This document shows, in pieces, positions 17,511 to 25,280 of a stretch of 35,675 nucleotides of DNA (position 1 is its first letter; each line of letters begins with the position of its first letter). The notes under the pieces were generated by a model. That model had not been told where the DNA came from. It did no database searches and saw nothing but the letters and a program-made list of their open reading frames with translations. The stretch is from the NCBI RefSeq assembly GCF_000735135.1, contig NZ_JPLZ01000010.1, positions 1 to 35,675 of the forward strand. The letters are read 5' to 3'. Made by a program: the position numbers and the translations under genes. This DNA is from Chryseobacterium sp. FH1 (GTDB taxonomy: Bacteria; Bacteroidota; Bacteroidia; Flavobacteriales; Weeksellaceae).

Positions 17511-18549
17511 AAAGAATATCTTTTTTAAAAATAAATATTGGGCAATCGTTTTGGTTGCCCAATTTTTGTTATTCTATATATTATCCAAATTAGACGTCGC
17601 CATTCAGTATTTTTCGAATCTGTTTGAATGGAAAAAAAGTCTTCACATCCTTATATTTTCTAAGCTTGGATCTTCGGTAGGTGATGTCATTTACACTTTG
17701 GTAATACTATTTCTACTCTACTCTATTTTTATCATTTTAAAGAAGCGAAAAAACGCAGATTTAAGACGCGTTTTTCTTTTACTGAACATTTCATATTTCA
17801 TCTATCAGTGCTTTTGGGGAATGCTTTACTTTCAGAGACCGATAATAGATAAATTCCAGAAGAGAGAGATTACAGATCAAGACTTAAAAACTTTAACCAT
17901 CAAATATCTCAATCTTTGTAAAGCAACCAGAGAGAAAGTCTCAGAAAACAAAAATGGAATTTTCTTGGTTAATGACATTAATGCAATCAAAAAAGAAATT
18001 CTACATCAACAGACACAATTACCTTTATTAATAACGTCAAAGGCACCAATTCAGACTTTATCTGTGAAACCAAGTCTATATAATAAAATAATGAATTACA
18101 CAGGTATTTTGGGCTATTACAATCCTTTTACTGCCGAGGCACAATTCAACCCGAATTTACCATCTACACAGTTGCCATTTACGCTCGCACACGAGATGTC
18201 CCATCAGCTTGGTTACGCTAGAGAACAAGAAGCTAGTTTCATTGCTTTCCTTTGTGCTAAGAACTCTCAAAACTTGGATTTGAATTACAGCGCACAACTT
18301 TATGTTTTGAAAAGCTTGTTGAGAAATTTAGCAATTAAAAATCCAGGATTTGTAAAACAAGTTCTTTCGCAATATTCTGAAAAGATGAAGAGAGACAGAT
18401 TGAATGATCTTAATTTTTATAAAAGATATGATGGTTTGCTAAGCGATGTTTTCGGAATTACGAATGACTTGTTCTTGAAGTCAAATCAGCAAGAAGGTCG
18501 GATTACATATTCTTACTTTATCAATTTGTTGATTGCTTACGAGGCATAA
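17497..18549 (+). CDS. DUF3810 family membrane zinc metallopeptidase
   Basis: 350 residues if the GTG at 17497 is the start. Two to three N-terminal membrane segments (about 15-32, 62-82, 93-112) precede a domain with the zincin motif HEMSH (His232, Glu233, His236) followed by GYAREQEASF, which supplies a likely third ligand (Glu243 or Glu245). This layout matches DUF3810, a Bacteroidota family predicted to be membrane metalloproteases; the substrate is unknown. No ATG exists near the expected N-terminus, so the start must be non-ATG: GTG 17497 overlaps the transporter gene by 14 nt, and an upstream TTG at 17476 is possible. Translational coupling to the transporter is likely. Confidence 0.85.
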   Translation: MEDTKKNIFFKNKYWAIVLVAQFLLFYILSKLDVAIQYFSNLFEWKKSLHILIFSKLGSSVGDVIYTLVILFLLYSIFIILKKRKNADLRRVFLLLNISYFIYQCFWGMLYFQRPIIDKFQKREITDQDLKTLTIKYLNLCKATREKVSENKNGIFLVNDINAIKKEILHQQTQLPLLITSKAPIQTLSVKPSLYNKIMNYTGILGYYNPFTAEAQFNPNLPSTQLPFTLAHEMSHQLGYAREQEASFIAFLCAKNSQNLDLNYSAQLYVLKSLLRNLAIKNPGFVKQVLSQYSEKMKRDRLNDLNFYKRYDGLLSDVFGITNDLFLKSNQQEGRITYSYFINLLIAYEA

Positions 18550-18578
18550 AAAAAGAATCGTACACGAGGTACGATTCT
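18550..18578 (-). terminator. Strong terminator hairpin
   Basis: A 10-bp perfect stem, AGAATCGTAC with GTACGATTCT, and a 5-nt loop. The T run is on the minus strand, so it fits a minus transcript better than the DUF3810 gene on plus, although the hairpin begins 5 nt after that gene's stop. Confidence 0.7.
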
Positions 18579-18632
18579 AAAAACACAAATGATGAAAAAA
18601 AATTTATTGCTTCTAAGTGATTGTCTCAAAAG
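18550..18632 (-). ncRNA. Candidate small RNA (about 80 nt)
   Basis: On the minus strand, a promoter-like TTTG (18666-18669), a 20-nt spacer and TACTTTTA (18638-18645) are followed about 55 nt later by a strong hairpin AGAATCGTAC/GTACGATTCT (18554-18578) with a run of seven T after it. That defines an 80-nt transcription unit with no start codon of note. The -7 element misses the final G of the consensus. I do not recognise the RNA. A 30-codon frame lies on the opposite strand (18593-18682) but has no downstream support. Confidence 0.35.
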
Positions 18633-18803
18633 CCCCGTAAAAGTACAACATTCTGAATTACCCTCCAAATATATTGCGAAATAATTTTAAAATATTTTAA
18701 AAGGTATTAAAAATCAAAACGTTACAAAACGGATTATTTTTGGTAATTGCTTCATTTTGAAACAATATTATATTTTGAAAAGAAATTCAGTTAATAAAAA
18801 CAA

Positions 18804-18833
18804 AAAACTCTCTTCTAAAAAGAAGAGAGTTTT
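18804..18833 (-). terminator. tRNA-Met terminator
   Basis: A perfect 13-bp stem (18804-18816 with 18821-18833) around a 4-nt loop, with a T run following on the minus strand. It begins 2 nt after the tRNA 3' end. Confidence 0.85.
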
Positions 18834-18834
18834 G

Positions 18835-18908
18835 TAGCGAAGACGGGAATTGAACCCGTGACCTCAGGGTTATGAATCCTGCGCTCTAACCGACTGAGCT
18901 ACCTCGCC
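18835..18908 (-). tRNA. tRNA-Met (CAT anticodon), elongator type
   Basis: On the minus strand the 74-nt sequence starts GGCGAGGTAGCTCAG and contains the anticodon loop TTCATAA and the T arm GGGTTCAATTCCC. The acceptor stem pairs with CTTCGCT at the 3' end; CCA is not encoded. The sequence resembles elongator tRNA-Met rather than initiator (G1 pairs as G-U, no C1-A72 mismatch). A tRNA-Ile with lysidine-modified CAT is a formal alternative. Confidence 0.95.
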
Positions 18909-18920
18909 ATTTTGGTGGTG

Positions 18921-18951
18921 CAAATATAAGGATATTTTGCTTTTTACCAAA
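18921..18951 (-). promoter_or_regulatory. tRNA-Met promoter
   Basis: Minus strand TTTG (18948-18951), a 19-nt spacer, then TATATTTG (18921-18928), ending 12 nt before the tRNA. It lies against the stop codon of the upstream TlpA-like gene, making the tRNA an independent unit. Confidence 0.8.
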
Positions 18952-18954
18952 TTT

Positions 18955-20235
18955 TTAATTCACTTTTAAGTAATCTAAAACGTCACCTACATGATTTGGT
19001 TTGCTAATGATTTTATTATCAGCATCTAACACAAAATAAGTTGGTGTAGCAACAATGTTATAAGTATCACCATAAGTACTGTACCAGCCCTTTCCTTCTG
19101 AGTCATTGATCCATGGATAGAGATTCGCCTTGCCTCTGAATTCATCAAGATTATTATCTAAGGAGAATCCTACGATTTCTATGTTTTGGGATTTCAGCTT
19201 ATCATATTTTTCCAATAACTTTGGTAGTTCTGCTTCACAGTGGGAACAAGTTGAAGACCAGAAGACCACAATCTTTTTTGAAGCTTTCACATCATACAGT
19301 GATTTGCCTTTGGCGTGAATTGGATTCACGAATACTGAATTCGGAAACTTAGCACCAATTTCTGTATTTTTATTAGATTGAATCGTGGATGCCAATCGGT
19401 CATTGATTGTACATTTTAGGTTAGTAGCCAGCGTAAGATATTTATCCTTCAACTTATCCATATTGTACGTCGTGAAAATCTCGATCAATTCAGACAAAAT
19501 GGTTTGCCCGCGTGGCGTTTCAAGATTCACCGCTTCTAATAATTTGTCAACATTACCTTCAACATTCGTTTTTGAAACATTTAGAAAGTTGATCAAAGCG
19601 GGCTTCAAGATAGTTGAAGTTTCAAGATATTCACCAGATTTGGAAAAGAAATTGATAAAATCTTCTGACTTCAGCTCTGCCACTTTCTCTTGCTGAGTGA
19701 ATTTTTGATTTCTGTTGTAAAAGCTTAGAAAAGGATGTGAATCATCTAATGCAGACTCACTCTTGGAAAGAGAATTGATTTCGCTATCCAAAGCTTTATA
19801 AAAGCTGTCTGACGTACTGTAATAATCCTTAATTTGAATAAGCGCTGGAAGTATCAACTCCTGTTTCTTTTGCAAATCGATTTGCGTACTGAAAAGCTTA
19901 TTGGTTGGATCTTCAAAAACGACATTTGAAATTTTGTTTTTGCTATCCAAATTTATTTTAAAATTAATATCCTTGTTTTCAGAAACCATATTCACGGAAG
20001 AACTCGACTTCTTGAAAAATGCCCTCATCATCCCAGTGTAAGGCTTATCTATTTTAAAGGTTGCAACGTTATTAGAAATCTTCGCCTTGGATTGCAGGAT
20101 CTCTTTAGAACCATTGAAACTGTATAAATAAAGATCTGAATCTGCTAAATAAGCTGGAATTGCAACTTTTACATTAAACTGTGCAAATATATTTACGGAT
20201 AAGAAAAAACCGCCTGTTACTAATATTCTTTTCAT
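18955..20235 (-). CDS. TlpA-like thioredoxin-fold protein with N-terminal DUF4369-like domain
   Basis: 426 residues from the ATG at 20235, chosen because MKRILVTGGFFLSVNIFAQ is a clean signal peptide; the longer frame to 20259 would place extra residues before it. An N-terminal beta-rich domain (about 20-110, like DUF4369), a helical middle (about 115-290) and a C-terminal thioredoxin domain follow. The active site is WSSTCSHCEAEL (Cys330, Cys333) and the cis-proline lies in ATPTYFVLD. It is probably a periplasmic or membrane-associated thiol-disulfide oxidoreductase; Bacteroidota carry many of these. The redox partner is unknown. It is downstream of the PID-CTERM-like gene but separated by a terminator. 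Confidence 0.9.
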   Translation of the reverse strand: MKRILVTGGFFLSVNIFAQFNVKVAIPAYLADSDLYLYSFNGSKEILQSKAKISNNVATFKIDKPYTGMMRAFFKKSSSSVNMVSENKDINFKINLDSKNKISNVVFEDPTNKLFSTQIDLQKKQELILPALIQIKDYYSTSDSFYKALDSEINSLSKSESALDDSHPFLSFYNRNQKFTQQEKVAELKSEDFINFFSKSGEYLETSTILKPALINFLNVSKTNVEGNVDKLLEAVNLETPRGQTILSELIEIFTTYNMDKLKDKYLTLATNLKCTINDRLASTIQSNKNTEIGAKFPNSVFVNPIHAKGKSLYDVKASKKIVVFWSSTCSHCEAELPKLLEKYDKLKSQNIEIVGFSLDNNLDEFRGKANLYPWINDSEGKGWYSTYGDTYNIVATPTYFVLDADNKIISKPNHVGDVLDYLKVN

Positions 20236-20250
20236 TGAGTAAAAATAAAA

Positions 20251-20275
20251 AAAACTCACTAGATAAGTGAGTTTT
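20251..20275 (-). terminator. Terminator of the 20297-22490 gene pair
   Basis: AAAACTCACT (20251-20260) pairs with AGTGAGTTTT (20266-20275) around a 5-nt loop, with an extended T run on the minus strand. It sits between the PID-CTERM-like gene and the TlpA-like gene. Confidence 0.75.
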
Positions 20276-20296
20276 TGAGTATTAAAAAATAATAAT

Positions 20297-20518
20297 TTAT
20301 TGTAGAATTCTTTGCCTTTGTTTTACTGCTACAAAAGCAATCATTGCAACTGCAACAAGAAACAGGATCAAAGTATAAGCATCTATTGGCGATGCTGGCG
20401 CCCCAATATCTCCAGATTCTGGATTTTCCGGCGGTGGCGGAACCGACTGTGCAAAGCTTACAATACTAATTAAAACTAATAAAAAGCTGTAAGTTTTTTT
20501 TGAAATAAAATTCATCAT
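20297..20518 (-). CDS. Small PID-CTERM-like membrane protein
   Basis: 73 residues. A signal peptide (1-24, ending SFAQ) is followed by a proline-rich stretch (VPPPPENPESGD), the motif SPID at 43-46, one hydrophobic helix (about 48-64) and a basic tail VKQRQR. This plan (short linker, PID motif, transmembrane helix, basic end) matches the PID-CTERM class of small Bacteroidota proteins, which often accompany secreted proteins; their sorting enzyme is not established to my knowledge. Two adjacent ATG codons (20518 and 20515) give the same product within one residue. It lies 19 nt downstream of the T9SS-type gene and is almost surely cotranscribed with it. Confidence 0.8.
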   Translation of the reverse strand: MMNFISKKTYSFLLVLISIVSFAQSVPPPPENPESGDIGAPASPIDAYTLILFLVAVAMIAFVAVKQRQRILQ

Positions 20519-20537
20519 ATCTAATGTGTGTTTGTGT

Positions 20538-22490
20538 TTAATTAATAATTTTCTTGATTACAGCTTCTCCATTTTCAGAAGTAGCCTTTACTAGGAAAAT
20601 ACTTTTTGTATTATAATCAAGTGGAATAATATAATTATTATCTGTTGATATTTCAGATTTCGCATTCAAAAGCTGACCAGTTGCAGAGTAAACTTCCACT
20701 TTAGCTTTTTTCCAATTTCTAGCAAATTTCACAACCCATTTGTTGTCTTTCTTCGCTATTATTGTTTGGTAAGCACTAGCTAGATTATCAGTACCTAATG
20801 TTCCACCTTCTGGCATCTCATAGTACAACCCTAAATTTTGAGATCCGCTCATAGCTACTGACTCGCCATCTACAATTTTCACAATCTGACCTTGAGCGTT
20901 TTTAAAATAAAAGCTATTTCCATTTGAAAGGCCATCAATAGCTCTTTCTCCTTTTTCATAAACTTCAAATTTCAATTGGTAAGGTTGAGAATAATTTACA
21001 TAAAGAGGAATCTCTTTTGACTTAAAATCACCTTCATTAGCTTCATTAATGTAAAGCTTCTCATTATAAGAATAATCTAATCCCCCGGTAAGCTTCTCTT
21101 CTTTTGTAAAAATCTTTCTATCTCCAGCATAAGCCTGTAATTTTGCAGTAGTACCAAATCCGGTTGTAGCAGACGGGGAAACCGCATAGTAAGTTCTATC
21201 TAATTCATAACCTTCCGAGTCATACATTACGACTGCAACCTGTTTCACTATTTTACTTTCATCTATATTCTGAGAACTAGATTTAGCCGCTGTAACAGAA
21301 TAATCAACACCTTCTAAACGAGAAGTATTTTTAAATCTTCTTGTTTTTTTCAAGTTAAGAGTAGATGCAGTATTTGAATTTAGTTTGACCATAAAGGCAC
21401 CTAATGGTTTTATTATTGTAGAGCTTACATCTCCAGCTTGGAAATAACCATCAGAAACTTTTAGTACAACGGCTGCATTTGGATAAGTAGATCCCTCATT
21501 GATATTCCAATTTACATTACTACTTCCATAATAAGCAATTCCTTCAAGATTGCTGATGTAATTTTCATCACTTACATTACCACTCTCATCCCTAGCTATA
21601 AATCTCAAATCCAAATTGGTTAGAAAAGGATTTGCTAACTGGTACAAATTATAACCATAGTCTGATGACCAGCTTGGCGTTTTTGATCTAAAAGGATCGT
21701 TAACATAACTATCGTATCTCTCACCAAAAAAGTTAGAACTACTTCCATTAGTACCAAATCCTCCTGTATATCCTCCGGATAATGAAATCTGAACATTACT
21801 TGATGTTAAATCAGACGCAGGTGTTCCACGAAAAGTTCTTTTGTCTGAAACAGTAGTTGGAAACCAAACATAAGATCCATCTGCCTTTCTTCTAGGCAAA
21901 ATATAGTAGGTCAAAGGACTAATGAATGAGGGGTTCGGAGTTCCAGCCGCATTGTAAGCCGTTCCTCCTTTAGCAATCTGATCAAAACGAGCACGAGCAT
22001 TATTCCACCAGAATGCAGAGGCAAAATTAAAACGCCCGGATGCACTATTTGTAATATTGGTTACATTAAGATCTGGAAAAACACTTGTAAGTTCGTCGAT
22101 AGTATAATTAAAGAAAGGTAAGCCAATCTGCTGTCTCCCGGTGGCACCATTAACAAACTCAGAAAGATATTCTTTGTTTACCTTGCCCGCAATATTGGCC
22201 TGAGGAATCCCAGCAATGTATAATTGTCCATAGTCGCTAGCTGTAGCTAACTTAATATTAAAATTTGCTGTGGATGCGAGACTAAGTTGATCTGTGGCAA
22301 CACCATTGATCATTACATTTCCAGCGTTATTGACAACTGCATCACCTGCAGTTTGTAAACCTCCGCCATTATAAACTAAAGTCTGTGGCTGAATCGTAAC
22401 CAATGCCTTATCTCCTACATAAGTTAGGATTTGTGAAGAGGCAATCACTGAAAACAGTAATAATTTGCCCGTAAATAATTTTTTTATCAT
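20538..22490 (-). CDS. Large secreted protein with T9SS-type C-terminal sorting region
   Basis: 650 residues, with a signal peptide at about 1-20. The body is Asn/Ser/Gly/aromatic-rich and beta-predicted, with no catalytic motif I can name. The last 70 residues (KVEVYSATGQLLNA through IKKIIN) have the features of the type A T9SS sorting domain: a VxVYSxTGQ strand, a hydrophobic IFLVKA strand and a terminal basic VIKKI. The protein is therefore probably exported by SprA and displayed or released at the cell surface; adhesin-like use is only a guess. ATG at 22490, with a promoter about 27 nt upstream. It is followed by the PID-CTERM-like gene. Confidence 0.85.
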   Translation of the reverse strand: MIKKLFTGKLLLFSVIASSQILTYVGDKALVTIQPQTLVYNGGGLQTAGDAVVNNAGNVMINGVATDQLSLASTANFNIKLATASDYGQLYIAGIPQANIAGKVNKEYLSEFVNGATGRQQIGLPFFNYTIDELTSVFPDLNVTNITNSASGRFNFASAFWWNNARARFDQIAKGGTAYNAAGTPNPSFISPLTYYILPRRKADGSYVWFPTTVSDKRTFRGTPASDLTSSNVQISLSGGYTGGFGTNGSSSNFFGERYDSYVNDPFRSKTPSWSSDYGYNLYQLANPFLTNLDLRFIARDESGNVSDENYISNLEGIAYYGSSNVNWNINEGSTYPNAAVVLKVSDGYFQAGDVSSTIIKPLGAFMVKLNSNTASTLNLKKTRRFKNTSRLEGVDYSVTAAKSSSQNIDESKIVKQVAVVMYDSEGYELDRTYYAVSPSATTGFGTTAKLQAYAGDRKIFTKEEKLTGGLDYSYNEKLYINEANEGDFKSKEIPLYVNYSQPYQLKFEVYEKGERAIDGLSNGNSFYFKNAQGQIVKIVDGESVAMSGSQNLGLYYEMPEGGTLGTDNLASAYQTIIAKKDNKWVVKFARNWKKAKVEVYSATGQLLNAKSEISTDNNYIIPLDYNTKSIFLVKATSENGEAVIKKIIN

Positions 22491-22516
22491 CTTTTTTGGT
22501 TTGTGTGTTTATTTTG

Positions 22517-22524
22517 CAAATATA
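22517..22524 (-). promoter_or_regulatory. -7 element for the 22490 gene
   Basis: TATATTTG on the minus strand (22517-22524), giving a short leader rich in A and C (AAACACACAAACC) before the ATG. No clear -33 TTTG is visible at the expected distance. Confidence 0.55.
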
Positions 22525-22572
22525 TTAATTTTTTAATTATTCGAAAAAAAACTGTTAGTAATATTAATAATT

Positions 22573-23748
22573 TTATAATATTGAGTCTATTTTAACTTCT
22601 TTGTTATTCTCAATATTGAACATGTAATCCTCTAACACTTTTTCCGTTGTCCCTCTCAGTCCTCTTGCTCCAAGCCCTTTATTCATCGTATCTTCCACGA
22701 TTTCTTCAATAGCTTTATCAGAAAATTCCAATTTCACATTGTCCATTTTGAAAAGCTCTGTGAATTGATTTACAATAGAGTTTTTTGGTTCCTTCATAAT
22801 TCTTACCAAGACGTCTTTCGTCAATTTTTCCAAGTAGGTAATAATTGGAAATCTCCCCAAAAGCTCCGGGATCAATCCAAAACTCTTCAAATCGATGGCA
22901 TTGATTTGACTTAGGATGTAATCTTCATCTTCCGTTTTATTCAATTTATCTTTTGAAAATCCAATCGCTTGTTTATTAAGTCGTCGTTCGATAAGCTCAT
23001 TCATACCGTCAAATGCTCCTCCTGCGATGAAAAGGATATTTTGTGTATTCACTTGAATGTATTTTTGGTCTGGATGCTTACGACCACCTTGAGGTGGAAC
23101 ATTCACAATACTTCCTTCCAAAAGTTTCAATAATCCTTGCTGAACACCTTCTCCCGAAACATCACGAGTGATACTTGGATTGTCAGACTTTCTCGCAATT
23201 TTATCAATCTCATCAATGAAAACAATTCCTTTCTCAGCCTTTTCTACGTCGTAATCTGCGACCATCAGAAGTCTGGAAAGAATACTTTCTACATCTTCCC
23301 CAACATATCCTGCTTCAGTTAGGATTGTCGCATCTACGATACAGAATGGAACATTCAGTTGCTTTGCAATGGTTTTTGCCAACAAAGTTTTTCCGGTTCC
23401 AGTTTCTCCAATCATAATAATGTTGGATTTCTCTATCTCCACCTCGCGATTTTCGTCCTTTGCGTGCAATATTCTTTTGTAATGATTGTAAACGGCGATA
23501 GACAATTGCTTTTTCGCTTGATCTTGCCCTATTACATAGTCATCAAGAAACGTTTTGATCTCTCTCGGTTTTTTCAACTCCTCCATCGAGGTTGCCATTG
23601 AGGTTTCCGGCGTTGCTGTTGCACTGTCTTTTACGATGAGATGCGCTTGTTCTATGCAGTTTTCACAGATAAAGCCATTTTGACCAGAAATCAGAATTTG
23701 AACTTCACTCTTTTTTCTGCCACAAAATGAACATTGATTTGGATTCAT
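22573..23748 (-). CDS. clpX: ATP-dependent Clp protease ATPase subunit ClpX
   Basis: 391 residues, slightly shorter than the usual 410-425. ClpX unfolds substrates and feeds them to ClpP in the cytoplasm. All hallmarks are present: the N-terminal zinc-binding Cys6, Cys9, Cys28 and Cys31, Walker A GETGTGKT (114-121), the pore loop GYVGED (147-152), Walker B FIDE (177-180), the RKH loop (223-225), the ClpP-docking IGF (262-264), and the sensor-2 GARGLRG. ATG at 23748. No clpP is next to it. The HIT gene upstream ends in a terminator, so clpX likely has its own promoter. Confidence 0.98.
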   Translation of the reverse strand: MNPNQCSFCGRKKSEVQILISGQNGFICENCIEQAHLIVKDSATATPETSMATSMEELKKPREIKTFLDDYVIGQDQAKKQLSIAVYNHYKRILHAKDENREVEIEKSNIIMIGETGTGKTLLAKTIAKQLNVPFCIVDATILTEAGYVGEDVESILSRLLMVADYDVEKAEKGIVFIDEIDKIARKSDNPSITRDVSGEGVQQGLLKLLEGSIVNVPPQGGRKHPDQKYIQVNTQNILFIAGGAFDGMNELIERRLNKQAIGFSKDKLNKTEDEDYILSQINAIDLKSFGLIPELLGRFPIITYLEKLTKDVLVRIMKEPKNSIVNQFTELFKMDNVKLEFSDKAIEEIVEDTMNKGLGARGLRGTTEKVLEDYMFNIENNKEVKIDSIL

Positions 23749-23776
23749 ATATTTTTAGAATTCTATTAAATTAAAA

Positions 23777-23799
23777 AAAAGAAGTCGGAAACTTCTTTT
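23777..23799 (-). terminator. HIT gene terminator
   Basis: AAAAGAAGT (23777-23785) pairs with ACTTCTTTT (23791-23799) and overlaps the stop codon of the HIT gene. A run of eight T follows on the minus strand, ending the greA-HIT transcript before clpX. Confidence 0.7.
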
Positions 23800-24187
23800 A
23801 TGCTTTTATTATCGATTGCTGAATTTCTTCGTACTCTTCAGAACTTAGTTTCAGCCTGACATTCTTGAAGTTAAGATCATCAATATTATTGAGCGGAACA
23901 AGGTGAATATGCGCGTGAGGCACCTCCAATCCAACTACGGCAATTCCAACTCTTTTACAAGAAATTGCTTTCTTGATTTGCTTGGCAATCTCCTGGGTAA
24001 ACGCCCAAAGTTCTTTGTATTCTTCTGAGTCCAGATCAAATATCAAATCCGTCTCTCTCTTTGGAACAACCAATGTATGACCTTTCACCAAAGGCATCGC
24101 ATCCAGAAAAGCGATATGCTTGTCGTCTTCCGCAATTTTGTAACTTTTGATTTCTCCGTCGATGATCTTAGAAAAAATACTGCTCAT
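23798..24187 (-). CDS. HIT family nucleotide hydrolase
   Basis: 129 residues. The histidine triad HAHIHLV (His91, His93, His95) is intact, preceded by LVKGHTLVVPKRE. Members hydrolyse nucleoside phosphoramidates or dinucleoside polyphosphates in the cytoplasm; the natural substrate of bacterial HIT proteins is mostly unknown. ATG at 24187. greA ends 59 nt upstream on the same strand, and the greA-HIT pair is familiar from flavobacteria, so they form an operon. Confidence 0.95.
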   Translation of the reverse strand: MSSIFSKIIDGEIKSYKIAEDDKHIAFLDAMPLVKGHTLVVPKRETDLIFDLDSEEYKELWAFTQEIAKQIKKAISCKRVGIAVVGLEVPHAHIHLVPLNNIDDLNFKNVRLKLSSEEYEEIQQSIIKA

Positions 24188-24191
24188 AAGT

Positions 24192-24224
24192 AATAATTGA
24201 TGATTGATAAATGATCATTGATTC
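24192..24224. repeat. Short AT-rich repeat, copy 2
   Basis: An AATAATTGATGATTGATAAA segment continuing to CATTGATTC, similar over about 30 bp to 1923-1952. It lies between greA and the HIT gene and contains the palindrome AATGATCATT. Confidence 0.4.
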
Positions 24225-24246
24225 TTTAAACCAATAGTTCCATTTT

Positions 24247-24714
24247 TTATAGTGAAATCTCTAAAACTTCAAATGAAAGTTTGTTACCATTTGGCAAGAT
24301 GATATCCGCTGTCTCACCCACCACTTTACCCAAAAGTCCTTTGGCAATTGGTGTATTTACGGAGATTCTTCCAGTTTTAATATCACTTTCATTATCTGGC
24401 ACCAAAGTGAATTTTTGCTCACCTTTTGTCGCATTATTTTTCAACCTTACGGTTGTAAGAATCGAAACTTTACTAAGGTCAAGCTGAGTCACGTCGATGA
24501 TTTTTGAAGTTGAAACAATGTCTTTCAGTTTCGAAATTCTCATTTCCAACATGCCTTGTGCTTCCTTCGCCGCATCGTACTCTGCATTTTCCGACAGATC
24601 GCCTTTATCTCTCGCCTCAGCAATTTGCTGTGTTATTTTTGGTCTTTCTATGGTTTCAAGTTGTTCCAGTTCGGCCTTCATTTTGTCCAAACCTTCTTTG
24701 GTTACGTAGTTCAT
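24247..24714 (-). CDS. greA: Transcription elongation factor GreA
   Basis: 155 residues, standard for GreA. It rescues backtracked RNA polymerase by stimulating transcript cleavage. The N-terminal coiled coil (about 1-75) carries at its tip GDLSENAEYDAAKE with the catalytic acids Asp39 and Glu42; the C-terminal FKBP-like domain ends with GKVVGETADIILPNGNKLSFEVLEI. ATG at 24714. The leader between promoter (24791) and start is about 70 nt and contains a terminator-like hairpin. The HIT gene follows. Confidence 0.98.
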   Translation of the reverse strand: MNYVTKEGLDKMKAELEQLETIERPKITQQIAEARDKGDLSENAEYDAAKEAQGMLEMRISKLKDIVSTSKIIDVTQLDLSKVSILTTVRLKNNATKGEQKFTLVPDNESDIKTGRISVNTPIAKGLLGKVVGETADIILPNGNKLSFEVLEISL

Positions 24715-24737
24715 AACAATAAAATTTATCGTTTGTA

Positions 24738-24765
24738 TAAAAAAATAATCCGACCTTTGCCGGAT
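24738..24765 (-). terminator. Terminator-like hairpin in the greA leader (possible attenuator)
   Basis: On the minus strand ATCCG (24761-24765) pairs with CGGAT (24748-24752) around an 8-nt loop, followed by TATTTTTTT. It lies after the predicted greA promoter and about 25 nt before the greA start codon, so it would end transcription inside the leader. The short stem makes this uncertain. Confidence 0.45.
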
Positions 24766-24790
24766 ACTATTTTGTCTCGAATTGAGTTTA

Positions 24791-24798
24791 CAAATATA
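24791..24798 (-). promoter_or_regulatory. greA -7 element
   Basis: TATATTTG on the minus strand, 76 nt upstream of the greA ATG. No clear -33 element. The divergent lipoprotein gene starts 14 bp away on the plus strand, so the two promoters must share this short region. Confidence 0.5.
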
Positions 24799-24812
24799 TA
24801 ATTTATTTTGAA

Positions 24813-25274
24813 ATGAAACTTAAAAAAAACATATCCATTTTTACATTAATCCTGACTTTCAGTTTATTAACTTTCAATAGCTCGTGTAGCGAAAGAAACG
24901 AAACTGTGAGCTGTTTTCCTAACACTCTTGTCTCAGTAAGCACAAATCTAAATTTACAGCCTTACATCAACAATCTTCAACAAAAAGGTTGGACGTATAT
25001 TGATGAACAACAAGCTGGGACTAGAGGATTGATTTTAGTTAAGAACTTAAATGGTCAAATCTACGTTTTTGATAGGAACGCGCCTCATATTTGCCCTAGT
25101 TCTGACACAACTTTAGATGTTGTTAACAATCAAAAAATAGTTTGTCCAAAAGATGGTGCAGAATGGATAATGTCTTCGGGTCAACCAATTAACGATCAAA
25201 CCAAAGGTGTTGCTCCAAAAAGATATATGTTTGATTACAATCCATCTACAGGACAAATCTCTATTTACAATTAA
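24813..25274 (+). CDS. Lipoprotein with a degenerate Rieske-like fold
   Basis: 153 residues. A lipoprotein-type signal peptide ends at Cys25 (FNSSC), pointing to membrane anchoring by lipid. The C-terminal half resembles a Rieske [2Fe-2S] domain: NAPHICPSSD (89-98) and VCPKDGAEWIMSSGQP (110-125), followed by KRYMFDYN. In a true Rieske centre the motifs are C-x-H and C-x2-H; here the first reads H92-x-C94 and the second C111-x2-D114, so at least one histidine ligand is missing. It probably does not bind a normal Rieske cluster. Function unknown. dtd follows 6 nt later and is likely cotranscribed. Confidence 0.75.
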   Translation: MKLKKNISIFTLILTFSLLTFNSSCSERNETVSCFPNTLVSVSTNLNLQPYINNLQQKGWTYIDEQQAGTRGLILVKNLNGQIYVFDRNAPHICPSSDTTLDVVNNQKIVCPKDGAEWIMSSGQPINDQTKGVAPKRYMFDYNPSTGQISIYN

Positions 25275-25280
25275 TACAAT

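Noticed and set aside
18593-18682. 30-codon plus-strand frame after the DUF3810 gene
   Set aside because: Starts like a signal peptide but is too short and lies opposite the candidate sRNA with no other support; could still be a peptide.
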